This document shows positions 1 to 7,382 of a stretch of DNA of 64,000 nucleotides, piece after piece. The notes below the pieces were generated by a model. It did no database searches. It was not told the origin of the DNA and saw only the letters and a program-made list of their open reading frames with translations. Every line of letters starts with the position of its first letter. Positions within the stretch are counted from its first letter, which is position 1. This DNA comes from Acuticoccus mangrovi (GTDB lineage: Bacteria > Pseudomonadota > Alphaproteobacteria > Rhizobiales > Amorphaceae). The position numbers and the translations under genes are program-made. The stretch covers positions 124,001 to 188,000 of the forward strand of contig NZ_JAEKJA010000003.1 of assembly GCF_016411865.1 (NCBI RefSeq). Direction: 5' to 3'.

Positions 1-10
1 GACCGACACC

Positions 11-1237
11 GTGGTCCCCGAGAACGCCATCGACGTCGCCCCGACCGACCTCTCGCCACACTATGAGCCGATGGGCTGGCACCACTGGCCGGAATTCCCG
101 TGGCTCTCCTACCAGTTCCGCCGCAGCCTCGGCGAAACCCAGGAGGGCGGCGGGGCGATCTCCGAAATGTTCCTCGCCGCCTCGCGCATGGTGCCGGGCG
201 ACCTCGAGAGCTGGCACGCGGAATTCATGGTAGTCGCCGACGCCAACTTCGCCCGCGCCAACGCGGAGGAGGCGGCGGGCCACATCCGCACCGCGCAGAA
301 CTGCTATCTGCGCGCCTGCGAGTATTACCGCCAGGCCGAGTTTCACCTCGTGCCCGACGACCCCCGCCGCCTGCCCACCTTCGAGAAGATGGAAGCGTCG
401 AGCCACGGCTTCCTGAAGCACCTCAACCCCGCCGGCGAGGTGGTCGAGATCCCCTACGAAGACGGCAAGCCCATCTGCGGCTACTTCGTCCGCGCGCCGT
501 TCCCGGGTGACAAGCTGCCCGTCCTCATCTCGTTCGGCGGTCTCGATTCCATCAAGGACGAGATGTGGTTCATGCAGGCCCACGGCGCCCTCCAGCGGGG
601 CATCTCGGTGCTGATGGTGGACCTCCCGGGCCAGGGCGGCACCTTGCGCCGTCACGGCCTCACCGCGCGGGCCGACACCGAGGTGCCCGTCGGCGCCTGC
701 ATCGACTGGCTCGAGACCCGCGACGACGTCGACACGTCCCGCATCGCCTGCTGCGGCTCCTCCATGGGCGGCTACTATGCCGCGCGCGCGGGCTGCTACG
801 AGAAGCGCCTCGCCGCCGTCGTTTCCCACGGCGCCATCTGGTCGGTCCACGACATGTGGGGCGACAAGGACGACAGCTTCGGCCTCGCCATGCATATCCG
901 CTGGGTGATGGGCGGCAAGACCATGGCCGAGGCGCTGGAAAAGGCCAAACCCTTCTCCCTCGAAGGCCACCTCGATCACATGACGTGCCCGTACCTGGTG
1001 CTCCACGGTGGTCACGACGTGCTCACCGTCGCCGCCGCCCGCCAGACCTACGACTACGCCGTGGCGAAGGGCGTGCCAGCCACCTTGCGCATCCTCGCCC
1101 CGGAGGAGACCGGCGCCGAGCACTGCCAGCATGACAACCCCACCATCGGCCAGGAAATCCTCGCCGACTGGCTCGCCGACGTGTTCAAGATCGACCAGGC
1201 CGCGCTGATGAAGACCGGCTGGTCGCCGCTCCTGTGA
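11..1237 (+). CDS. alpha/beta-fold hydrolase (FrsA / pseudooxynicotine-hydrolase-like), 5' end uncertain
   Basis: Serine hydrolase of the alpha/beta fold. An N-terminal helical region of about 150 residues precedes the core, as in FrsA-like esterases and C-C hydrolases of the 2,6-dihydroxypseudooxynicotine hydrolase type. The nucleophile elbow GSSMGG places the serine near residue 251; HGGHD (acid) and EHCQHDN (histidine) follow near the C-terminus and complete the triad. The frame is open to the window edge, so the true start may lie upstream; position 11 is a GTG and the first in-frame ATG is at 71. It overlaps the next gene by GTGA, so it is the first visible gene of a three-gene catabolic operon. 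The substrate is unknown; neighbours suggest amide or ring-cleavage chemistry. Confidence 0.8.
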   Translation: MVPENAIDVAPTDLSPHYEPMGWHHWPEFPWLSYQFRRSLGETQEGGGAISEMFLAASRMVPGDLESWHAEFMVVADANFARANAEEAAGHIRTAQNCYLRACEYYRQAEFHLVPDDPRRLPTFEKMEASSHGFLKHLNPAGEVVEIPYEDGKPICGYFVRAPFPGDKLPVLISFGGLDSIKDEMWFMQAHGALQRGISVLMVDLPGQGGTLRRHGLTARADTEVPVGACIDWLETRDDVDTSRIACCGSSMGGYYAARAGCYEKRLAAVVSHGAIWSVHDMWGDKDDSFGLAMHIRWVMGGKTMAEALEKAKPFSLEGHLDHMTCPYLVLHGGHDVLTVAAARQTYDYAVAKGVPATLRILAPEETGAEHCQHDNPTIGQEILADWLADVFKIDQAALMKTGWSPLL

Positions 1238-1881
1238 GCCCCGCCATGAATCTCGGGGTGGACCATCCGAAGGCGGCGGTGGTGGCGATCGACTGCCACC
1301 GCGGCCACCTCGACCCGGCCGTCGCCACGATGCCCGTCTCCGCCGAAGCCGCCGAGCGGGTGATCGCGGCGAACAAGCGGCTGATGGACTGGTGCCGCGG
1401 CGTGGGTATTCCCATCGTGCATCTCGTGACACGCTACCGCGACGCGGAGGAGATCCGCGCCAACCCCTTCTGGCGCACCCGCCACGAGGACCCCAGCGCG
1501 ACGCGCAAGAACGTGCTCGCCCACAATCTCGACGGCATGCCAGGCTGCACCATCATGCCGACGCTGCACGACCCGGCCGACCGCGTGGTCGACACCAAGA
1601 AGCGCTACGACTGCTTCGTCGGCACCGACCTCGACTTCCACCTCAAGGCGCACGGCATCAACACGCTGATCCTCACCGGGGTGAACACCAACTCCTGCGT
1701 GCTCGCCACCGCCACGGCCGCCAACGTGCGCGACTACGCCGTGATCGTCGCCACCGACTGCGTCGACACGATGGACACGCCCGCGCATCACGAGGCAGCA
1801 CTTCTGTGCATCAAGACCGCCTTCGGCTGGCCTCTGTCCACCGATGAGATTATGGGGCTTGGACTGGAGCGCACCCGATGA
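1234..1881 (+). CDS. isochorismatase-family cysteine hydrolase
   Basis: Cysteine hydrolase of the isochorismatase/nicotinamidase superfamily, which cleaves amides such as N-carbamoyl compounds, maleamate or nicotinamide. The D-K-C triad is visible: Asp20 in VVAIDCHRG, Lys122 or Lys123 in VDTKKRYD, and Cys155 in NTNSCVLAT. Length (215 aa) fits the family. The GTG start at 1234 overlaps the upstream stop (GTGA); an ATG at 1246 is the alternative. The 3' end overlaps the amidohydrolase start by ATGA. All three genes are therefore translationally coupled and probably serve one degradation pathway. The exact substrate cannot be read from sequence. Confidence 0.85.
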   Translation: MSPAMNLGVDHPKAAVVAIDCHRGHLDPAVATMPVSAEAAERVIAANKRLMDWCRGVGIPIVHLVTRYRDAEEIRANPFWRTRHEDPSATRKNVLAHNLDGMPGCTIMPTLHDPADRVVDTKKRYDCFVGTDLDFHLKAHGINTLILTGVNTNSCVLATATAANVRDYAVIVATDCVDTMDTPAHHEAALLCIKTAFGWPLSTDEIMGLGLERTR

Positions 1882-2858
1882 TCATCGACGTCCACACCCA
1901 CACCCTCTGCCCCGAAGTCAACGCGATCGTCGCGGGGCTGATCGGGCCGGAGGACGTGCCCTACCAGCGGGACATCTCGCCGGAGAGCAAGGCGCGCGAT
2001 CGCGAGCAGGCGCCGCAGCTCGCCGAGAAGTTCAACAATCTCGATCGGCGCCTCGCCGAGATGGACAAGATGGGGGTCGAGCTTCAGGCCGTCGCCACGG
2101 CGCCGGGCCAGCAGCACTACTGGCTCCCCGTCGACACGCTGGTCGAGATCTCCCGGATGCAGAACGACCATGTCGTCGCGCTGGTCGGCCGGGCTCCGGA
2201 GCGCTTCGTCGGCATCGGCACCCTCCCCCTCACCGACACCGATGCGGCGGTGGAGGAGGCGAAGCGAGGCGTCGCCCGAGGCCTCAAGGCGTTCCAGATC
2301 GATTCGCGCTGCATGGAACGCGAGCTCTCCGACCGGACGCTCGACCCGCTCTACGACACGCTGCAGTCGCTCGGCGTGGGGCTGATGATCCACCCCCTCG
2401 GCTTCTCGCACGGGGAGCGCTTCACCTCCTTCTTCATGGTGAACTCGGTCGCCCAGCCGCTCGAGGAGCTGATCGCCTTCAACCACCTCGTGTTCGGCGG
2501 GGTGCTCGACCGCTTCCCGAAGCTGAAGGTCTATATCGCCCACGGCGGCGGCTTCGCGCCCTACTATATCGGCCGCTTCGACCACGCCTGGACGGTGCGA
2601 CCCGAGCTGCGCCGGCTGACGCCGAAGCCGCCCTCGGACTATCTCGCCCGCCTCTTCTACGACACCTGCGTCTTCCGTCCCGACCACATCCGCACGCTCG
2701 TCGACCTCGTCGGCGCCGACCGCGTGATGCTCGGCAGCGACTATCCGTTCGACATGGGCGACACCGATCCGGTCGGCACCCTCGACGCCGCCGGCCTCTC
2801 CGCCGATCAGCGTGCCGCCATCACGTCGGCGACCGCCCGCACCTTCCTCGGCCTCTGA
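1878..2858 (+). CDS. amidohydrolase family 2 (ACMSD-like) metal-dependent hydrolase/decarboxylase
   Basis: TIM-barrel metal enzyme of the amidohydrolase-2 family, which includes aminocarboxymuconate-semialdehyde decarboxylase and related (de)carboxylases. Visible ligands: the N-terminal HxH (His6, His8 in IDVHTHT), His172 in IHPLG, His222 in AHGGG and Asp288 in GSDYPFD. Length (326 aa) is typical. It starts at ATGA overlapping the isochorismatase-like gene and is followed immediately by a perfect hairpin, so it is the last operon gene. With the two preceding hydrolases it fits degradation of an aromatic or heterocyclic compound; the substrate is inferred only at that level. Confidence 0.85.
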   Translation: MIIDVHTHTLCPEVNAIVAGLIGPEDVPYQRDISPESKARDREQAPQLAEKFNNLDRRLAEMDKMGVELQAVATAPGQQHYWLPVDTLVEISRMQNDHVVALVGRAPERFVGIGTLPLTDTDAAVEEAKRGVARGLKAFQIDSRCMERELSDRTLDPLYDTLQSLGVGLMIHPLGFSHGERFTSFFMVNSVAQPLEELIAFNHLVFGGVLDRFPKLKVYIAHGGGFAPYYIGRFDHAWTVRPELRRLTPKPPSDYLARLFYDTCVFRPDHIRTLVDLVGADRVMLGSDYPFDMGDTDPVGTLDAAGLSADQRAAITSATARTFLGL

Positions 2859-2880
2859 GAGCCGGCCGCCCGGCCGGCTC
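2859..2880. terminator. hairpin between convergent genes
   Basis: Perfect 10-bp inverted repeat GAGCCGGCCG/CGGCCGGCTC with a 2-nt centre, directly after the amidohydrolase stop and before the stop of convergent tag. No clear U-tract on either side, so it is a hairpin with a probable bidirectional role rather than a textbook intrinsic terminator. Confidence 0.55.
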
Positions 2881-2890
2881 CGCACGCCCG

Positions 2891-3526
2891 TCAGCGACGC
2901 GGGCGCTCGAACGCGGCGCGTGCCGCGTCCACCTCGGCGCGGACCACGCAGCCCACGAAGTGGTCGTTCACGAGGCCGGCGGCCTGGAAGAGCGCCGTCA
3001 TCGTGGTCGGCCCGACGAAGCGCCACCCCTTCTTCTTCAATAGCTTGGACACCGCCGCGGCCTCGGGGAGGACGGTGCGCGCGCGCAAGGTCGTGGCGTC
3101 GAGCGGCTCCTTCGGCTCCTGCGGCTCGTAGGACCAGAGGAAGGCGCCGAGCGAGCCTTCCTCCTCGATCAGCCGCTCGGCGCAACGGGCGTTGTTGATC
3201 GCCGCCTCGATCTTGCCGCGGTGGCGCACGATGCCCGGATCGGCGAGGAGGCGCGCCACGTCGCCGTCACCGAAGCGGGCGACCGTCGCGATGTCGAACC
3301 CGGCGAAGGCGGCGCGGAAATTCTCCCGCTTGCGCAGGATGGTCAGCCACGACAGGCCCGACTGGAAGCCCTCGAGGCAGATCTTCTCGAAGAGACGCGT
3401 GTCGTCGGCAATCGGGCGCCCCCACTCCTCGTCGTGATAGGCGAGATAGTCGGCAAGGCCGCCGTGCCAGAAGCAGCGGGGCTTGCCGTCGGCACCCGTC
3501 ACCAACCCGTCGTCGACATCTGTCAT
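2891..3526 (-). CDS. tag: DNA-3-methyladenine glycosylase I
   Basis: Base-excision repair glycosylase removing 3-methyladenine from alkylated DNA. The family signature CFWH...YHDEEWG is near the N-terminus (Cys18, His31) and VNDHFVGC near the C-terminus; together these supply the zinc ligands of Tag. LFEKICLEGFQ carries the conserved glutamate and GLSWLTILRKR the next conserved helix. Length (211 aa) is slightly longer than E. coli Tag because of a short N-terminal extension. The ATG is preceded by GAGGG. It is monocistronic and divergent from the DUF2927 gene. Confidence 0.93.
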   Translation of the reverse strand: MTDVDDGLVTGADGKPRCFWHGGLADYLAYHDEEWGRPIADDTRLFEKICLEGFQSGLSWLTILRKRENFRAAFAGFDIATVARFGDGDVARLLADPGIVRHRGKIEAAINNARCAERLIEEEGSLGAFLWSYEPQEPKEPLDATTLRARTVLPEAAAVSKLLKKKGWRFVGPTTMTALFQAAGLVNDHFVGCVVRAEVDAARAAFERPRR

Positions 3527-3542
3527 CCGGAGCCCTCAGTGG

Positions 3543-3557
3543 TTAACCAATAGTTAC
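3543..3557 (+). promoter_or_regulatory. possible CtrA-box-like site
   Basis: TTAA-N7-TTAC lies in the divergent spacer between tag and the DUF2927 gene, one base off the alphaproteobacterial CtrA consensus TTAA-N7-TTAA. It is a single imperfect site, so only suggestive. Confidence 0.3.
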
Positions 3558-3633
3558 TAAGTTGTCGGTCGGACGCTTGTCAGGGCACCCGCCCTTGCCA
3601 CAAAATCACACTCGAAAACGGGGAGTGAGAGCG

Positions 3634-4332
3634 ATGTTCGGACGGTTCACAGCGCTTATCGTCGCCTGTTGTCTGGCGCTCCCGGCCGTTGCGGCCGACA
3701 ACGCGGTGCATCCGGACGAACTCACCCGCGGCTTTTTCAAGACCGTCTTCGGCCTCGAATATGGCGGCCACGTGGACGCGCAGCGGGTGAAGCGCTACGT
3801 CGATCCCGTCGCCTTCCACATCGAGGACCTCTCCGGCCTCAACCGCCAGGCCGACGCGCGGACCTTCCTGGAATCGCTCCCCAAGCGCATCCGCCACTTG
3901 CGGGCGAGCGTGGTCGACGATGCGAGCCAGGCGAATTTCCGCGTCATCCTCGTCACCCGGGACGCCTTTTCCACCGTGGTGGAGCGCGAGCTGAAGGCCG
4001 ACGCCTTCGCCATGAACGCGCGCTGCCTCGTGGGGGTCAGCACCGTCGGCGGACGCATCAAGCGTTCCACCGCCGTGATCGTCGCCGACGACGACTTCCT
4101 CTTCTCCCGCTGCCTGGTGGAGGAAGTGTTGCAGGGTCTCGGCCCGATGAACGACGACGACAGCCTCACCCACAGCGTGTTCAACGATTCGTCCAAGCTC
4201 TCCCACTTCACGGCGTTCGACCAGGCGCTGCTCAACGTACTCTATCATCCGATGATCCGTCCCGGCATGTCGGGCAGCGAGGCGCAGCGCGTGCTGCCCC
4301 GCGTGATGCACTCCCTCGGCTACTCCGACTAG
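3634..4332 (+). CDS. DUF2927 domain-containing secreted protein
   Basis: Exported protein of unknown function. From the ATG at 3634 (preceded by GGGAGTGAGA) it begins with a signal peptide, MFGRFTALIVACCLALPAVA, with an AxA-type cleavage site. The mature part starts HPDELTRGFFKTVFG and ends MIRPGMSGSEAQRVLPRVM, which is the DUF2927 pattern I recognise from alphaproteobacteria. The acidic stretch GPMNDDDSLTHSVFNDSS is also typical. The ORF extends upstream to 3562, but that part overlaps the probable promoter and would bury the signal peptide. 232 aa, monocistronic. Confidence 0.8.
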   Translation: MFGRFTALIVACCLALPAVAADNAVHPDELTRGFFKTVFGLEYGGHVDAQRVKRYVDPVAFHIEDLSGLNRQADARTFLESLPKRIRHLRASVVDDASQANFRVILVTRDAFSTVVERELKADAFAMNARCLVGVSTVGGRIKRSTAVIVADDDFLFSRCLVEEVLQGLGPMNDDDSLTHSVFNDSSKLSHFTAFDQALLNVLYHPMIRPGMSGSEAQRVLPRVMHSLGYSD

Positions 4333-4342
4333 AGCCGCCGCC

Positions 4343-5272
4343 TCATACGGCGGGGAGGCTGATCCGCTCCGGGAGATCTGCGCCGCGGCGGGTGCACGTC
4401 ATGGCCGAGGCGGCGACCGCGAACGTCAGCACGCGGCGCGCCTCCTCTTCGGTGAGGGTGGCGAGACGCCGCGGATGGGCGCGGTCGATCTCGCCGAGCC
4501 CGGCGAGAAGGGCGGCGAGGAAGCTGTCCCCCGCTCCGACGGTGTCGACGACGGCGATCAGCGGCGCGGCGAGCTCCGTCTCGCCGGCCGGATGGAAGAG
4601 GCGCGCCCCCTCTCCCCCGAGCGTCAGCGCCACCATCGCCGTGCCGGCCGCGCGCCAGCGCCGGGCGACGACGTCGGCCGGCTCGTCGTAGAGGGCGGCC
4701 ATGTCCTCCGCGCTCACCTTGATGATGTCGGCGTGGGCGGCGAAGCGCTCCACCCGCTCGCGCCACACCGCCATGTCGGGCTCGACGCTGGGCCGAACGT
4801 TGGGGTCGAGCACCACCAGGCGATCGGACCCGGCGGCCTCGGCGAGGGCGAGGAAAGTGTCGCCGGTGGGCCGCGTCAGCATCGAGAAGCAGCCGAAGAC
4901 GAGCGCGTCGATCCCGTCGAGGGGGGGAATGTCGGCGGGCGTCACCTGGCGGTCGGCGGCACCTTCGCCGTAGAAGCGATAGCGTGCCGAACCGTCCGCC
5001 TCGACCGACACCAGGGCGAGCGTGGTGGGAGCAGGGGTGCGCTTCAGATAAGTGATCTCGACCCGTTCGGCGGCGAGCGAGCGCACCAGCTTGTCGCCCA
5101 GCGCGTCGCGCGAGATGCCGGTGAGGAGGCCGACGGATCGGCCGAGACGGGACAGCCCCACCGCGACGTTGAACGCGGAGCCGCCGATGCGCGCATCCAG
5201 CGTGAAGCCGTCCACCGATTCGCCGGCGAAGAACACGTCGTAGAGCGCCTCGCCGCAAATGAGCACCGTCAT
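4343..5272 (-). CDS. PfkB-family carbohydrate kinase (fructokinase-like)
   Basis: ATP-dependent sugar kinase of the ribokinase/PfkB fold. PfkB signature 1 is seen in ARIGGSAFNVAVGLSRLG near residue 30, and signature 2, DTVGAGDSF, near the C-terminus with Asp249 as the predicted catalytic base. Length (309 aa) is typical. The N-terminus ILICGEALYD-like pattern (here VLICGEALYDVF) resembles bacterial fructokinases, but substrate specificity is not certain. It is convergent with the DUF2927 gene (10 bp apart) and divergent from the TAXI protein gene. An open frame continues upstream of the ATG at 5272 but has no coding support. Confidence 0.85.
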   Translation of the reverse strand: MTVLICGEALYDVFFAGESVDGFTLDARIGGSAFNVAVGLSRLGRSVGLLTGISRDALGDKLVRSLAAERVEITYLKRTPAPTTLALVSVEADGSARYRFYGEGAADRQVTPADIPPLDGIDALVFGCFSMLTRPTGDTFLALAEAAGSDRLVVLDPNVRPSVEPDMAVWRERVERFAAHADIIKVSAEDMAALYDEPADVVARRWRAAGTAMVALTLGGEGARLFHPAGETELAAPLIAVVDTVGAGDSFLAALLAGLGEIDRAHPRRLATLTEEEARRVLTFAVAASAMTCTRRGADLPERISLPAV

Positions 5273-5369
5273 CGTCGTCCCCCTGGTGCGGCCTCTCCCC
5301 GCGCCGGCCCGGTCTAGCGGAGCCACTTTATCGCGACCACCGACGATCGCGCTCGATGGTTTGCGCCCG

Positions 5370-5375
5370 TATAAT
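5370..5375 (+). promoter_or_regulatory. perfect -10 hexamer
   Basis: TATAAT, 62 bp upstream of the TAXI protein ATG, in a GC-rich spacer. No convincing -35 element at 16-18 bp upstream, so the promoter is only partly supported. Confidence 0.3.
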
Positions 5376-5437
5376 TGAAGGCTACTCTCGCCGCGCCGCC
5401 CTGCGGTCGGCGACCGCTGAGGTTCGAGGCTCCCATC

Positions 5438-6775
5438 ATGCGCATCCGACCACCCCTTCTCCCCATCCTCGCGGCAGCGGTGGTGGCGGTGGCAGCCGCG
5501 GCCCTCGTCCTGTGGCAGATCCTCGCGCCGGCCCATCACACGCTGCGGATCAGCGCCGGCACGCCGGGCGGCACCTACGCCGCCTTCGCCGATGCGCTGG
5601 CGGCCACGGTCGCGGTCGGTCCGCTCGATCGGATCGACATCATGAGCTCGGCCGGCGCCAACCAGAACGCCGACCGGCTCGCCAAGGACGAGGCGGACGT
5701 CGGCCTCATCCAGAGCGACACGCCCGTCGCCCCCAACACGCTGATCGCCGCGCGCCTCTTTCCCGAGGCGTTCCACCTCGTCGCCCGCATCGCTTCCGGC
5801 ATCGAGCGGGTGAGCGATCTCAGAGGGCGTCGCATCGGCCTGCTGCCCCAAGGCGCCGGCTCCAACGCCCTCTTCGAGCGCCTCCTCGCCCACTACGAGA
5901 TCCCGATGAGCGAGGTGACCGTGATCCACGGCGACCTCAAGACCCAGGCCGAAGCGCTGCGCACGGGCGACATCGACGCCTTCTTCATGGTGGTGGCGCT
6001 CGGCAACGGCACCATCGGTAAGATCATCCAGTCGACGCCGACGCAGCTCGTCGCCATCGAGCAGGCCGAGGCGATGGCCCTTTTCGACCCCGCCCTTTCG
6101 GCAAGCACCGTGCCCGTCGGCGCCTATTCCGGCGACCGCCCCGTGCCCGACCGGCCGATCCAGGTGGTGACGGTGCACAGCCTCCTCGCCGTCCGCCGCG
6201 GCCTCAGCGACGCGACGGTCGAGGCGCTGACCCGCAGCCTGTTCGAGAACCGCCAGGAGATGGTGCGCCTCCTACCCCAGGCCGCCTTCATCTCCGCCCC
6301 CACCGACCAGGACCGGCTCGCCTTCGGCATCCATCCCGGCGCCAACCTCTATTATCGCGAGGACGACCCTCTCTTCATCGTCGAATATGCCGAGCCGATG
6401 GCGCTCGGGGTGACGGCCCTCGCGCTCCTCCTGTCCGGCCTGTGGCAGGCCCGGGTGTGGCTCGCCAACGCCCGAAAGAACCGCGCCGACCACTATAATC
6501 TGGAGATCGTGGAGATCCTCCGCCGCGTCGAAGCGGCGGCGCGCTACGAAGAGTTCGAGGCGATCCGCCACGACCTCTTCGACATCTTCCGCAAGGTCAT
6601 CGTCGATCTCGACAACGACCGCATCGAGGAGCGCTCGCTGGGCTCGTTCTCGTTCGCCTGGCAGGTGGCGGCCTCGACGCTGAACCACCGTCAGCTCGTC
6701 GTCGCCGGCGCCATCGAGGAGCGCGACGCGCCGCCCGCCCCCACCGTGGACGGATCTAGCGCCCGTAGCCTTTGA
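5438..6775 (+). CDS. TAXI-family TRAP-type solute-binding protein with C-terminal membrane helix
   Basis: Periplasmic ligand-binding protein of the TAXI (TRAP-associated extracytoplasmic immunogenic) family. An N-terminal hydrophobic segment (about residues 7-28) acts as signal or anchor, followed by the typical ISAGTPGGTYAAFADAL and a two-lobe binding domain with DVGLIQSDTP. A second membrane segment lies at about 322-342, followed by a roughly 100-residue, charged, probably cytoplasmic tail. No TRAP membrane subunit (DctM/DctQ) is next to it, so it may be an orphan sensor-like binding protein. The ATG at 5438 is chosen over the upstream open frame because it starts just before the hydrophobic segment. 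The 3' end overlaps the convergent aldolase by 20 bp. Confidence 0.82.
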   Translation: MRIRPPLLPILAAAVVAVAAAALVLWQILAPAHHTLRISAGTPGGTYAAFADALAATVAVGPLDRIDIMSSAGANQNADRLAKDEADVGLIQSDTPVAPNTLIAARLFPEAFHLVARIASGIERVSDLRGRRIGLLPQGAGSNALFERLLAHYEIPMSEVTVIHGDLKTQAEALRTGDIDAFFMVVALGNGTIGKIIQSTPTQLVAIEQAEAMALFDPALSASTVPVGAYSGDRPVPDRPIQVVTVHSLLAVRRGLSDATVEALTRSLFENRQEMVRLLPQAAFISAPTDQDRLAFGIHPGANLYYREDDPLFIVEYAEPMALGVTALALLLSGLWQARVWLANARKNRADHYNLEIVEILRRVEAAARYEEFEAIRHDLFDIFRKVIVDLDNDRIEERSLGSFSFAWQVAASTLNHRQLVVAGAIEERDAPPAPTVDGSSARSL

Positions 6776-7382
6776 ACGCCTCGAGCACTCGGTCCATCTC
6801 CTCGCGATCGAGGACCACGGGCGTGCCGGCAGCGAGCGCCATGCGGTGGATCTGGGCGAGCAGCTCGACCTCGCGGGCAAGGTCCATCGCCTTGTCGAGC
6901 GTCGCCCCCACCGCCACCACGCCGTGGTTGGCGAGGAGGCAGGCGTTGCGCCCGCCGAGCGTCGCGAGGATCGCCTCAGACAGCGCCGCCGTGCCGAAGG
7001 TCGCATAGGGGGCGCAGGGGATTTCGTGCCCCCCGGCCATCGCGACCATGTAGTGGGCGGCCGGGATCGGCATCCGCAGCGTCGCAAGCGCGGTCGCGTT
7101 CGGCGAGTGGGTGTGGACGATGGCGTGAATGTCGGGCCGGGCGGCGAAGATGTCGCGATGGAAGCGCCATTCGGACGAGGGCTTGCCCGTCGCCTCGCCC
7201 GAGAAGGCCACCGTCGCGATGTCCGACGGCTGCATCTGCTCCGGCGGCACAGCCGTCGGGGTGATGAGGCAGCCCGTGTCGATCCGCGCCGAGACGTTGC
7301 CGGCCCGCCCGACGATCAAGCCCTCGCGCAGCAGCGCCCGATACGCCTCGACCAGCGCCGCGCGCATCTCCTCATGCACCAT
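6756..7382 (-). CDS. class II aldolase/adducin family protein
   Basis: Zinc-dependent aldolase fold related to L-fuculose-1-phosphate and L-ribulose-5-phosphate enzymes. Visible site residues: Glu71 in SSEWRFH, His90 and His92 in HTHSPNA, and His153 in LLANHGVVAVG. The early GRAGNVSARI stretch is the phosphate-binding region of the family. Length (208 aa) matches. Its start lies 11 bp inside the end of the ABC ATPase gene, so it is the last gene of the importer operon. It may act on an imported sugar-like compound, although the transporter looks like a peptide type. The substrate is not determined. Confidence 0.85.
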   Translation of the reverse strand: MVHEEMRAALVEAYRALLREGLIVGRAGNVSARIDTGCLITPTAVPPEQMQPSDIATVAFSGEATGKPSSEWRFHRDIFAARPDIHAIVHTHSPNATALATLRMPIPAAHYMVAMAGGHEIPCAPYATFGTAALSEAILATLGGRNACLLANHGVVAVGATLDKAMDLAREVELLAQIHRMALAAGTPVVLDREEMDRVLEAFKGYGR

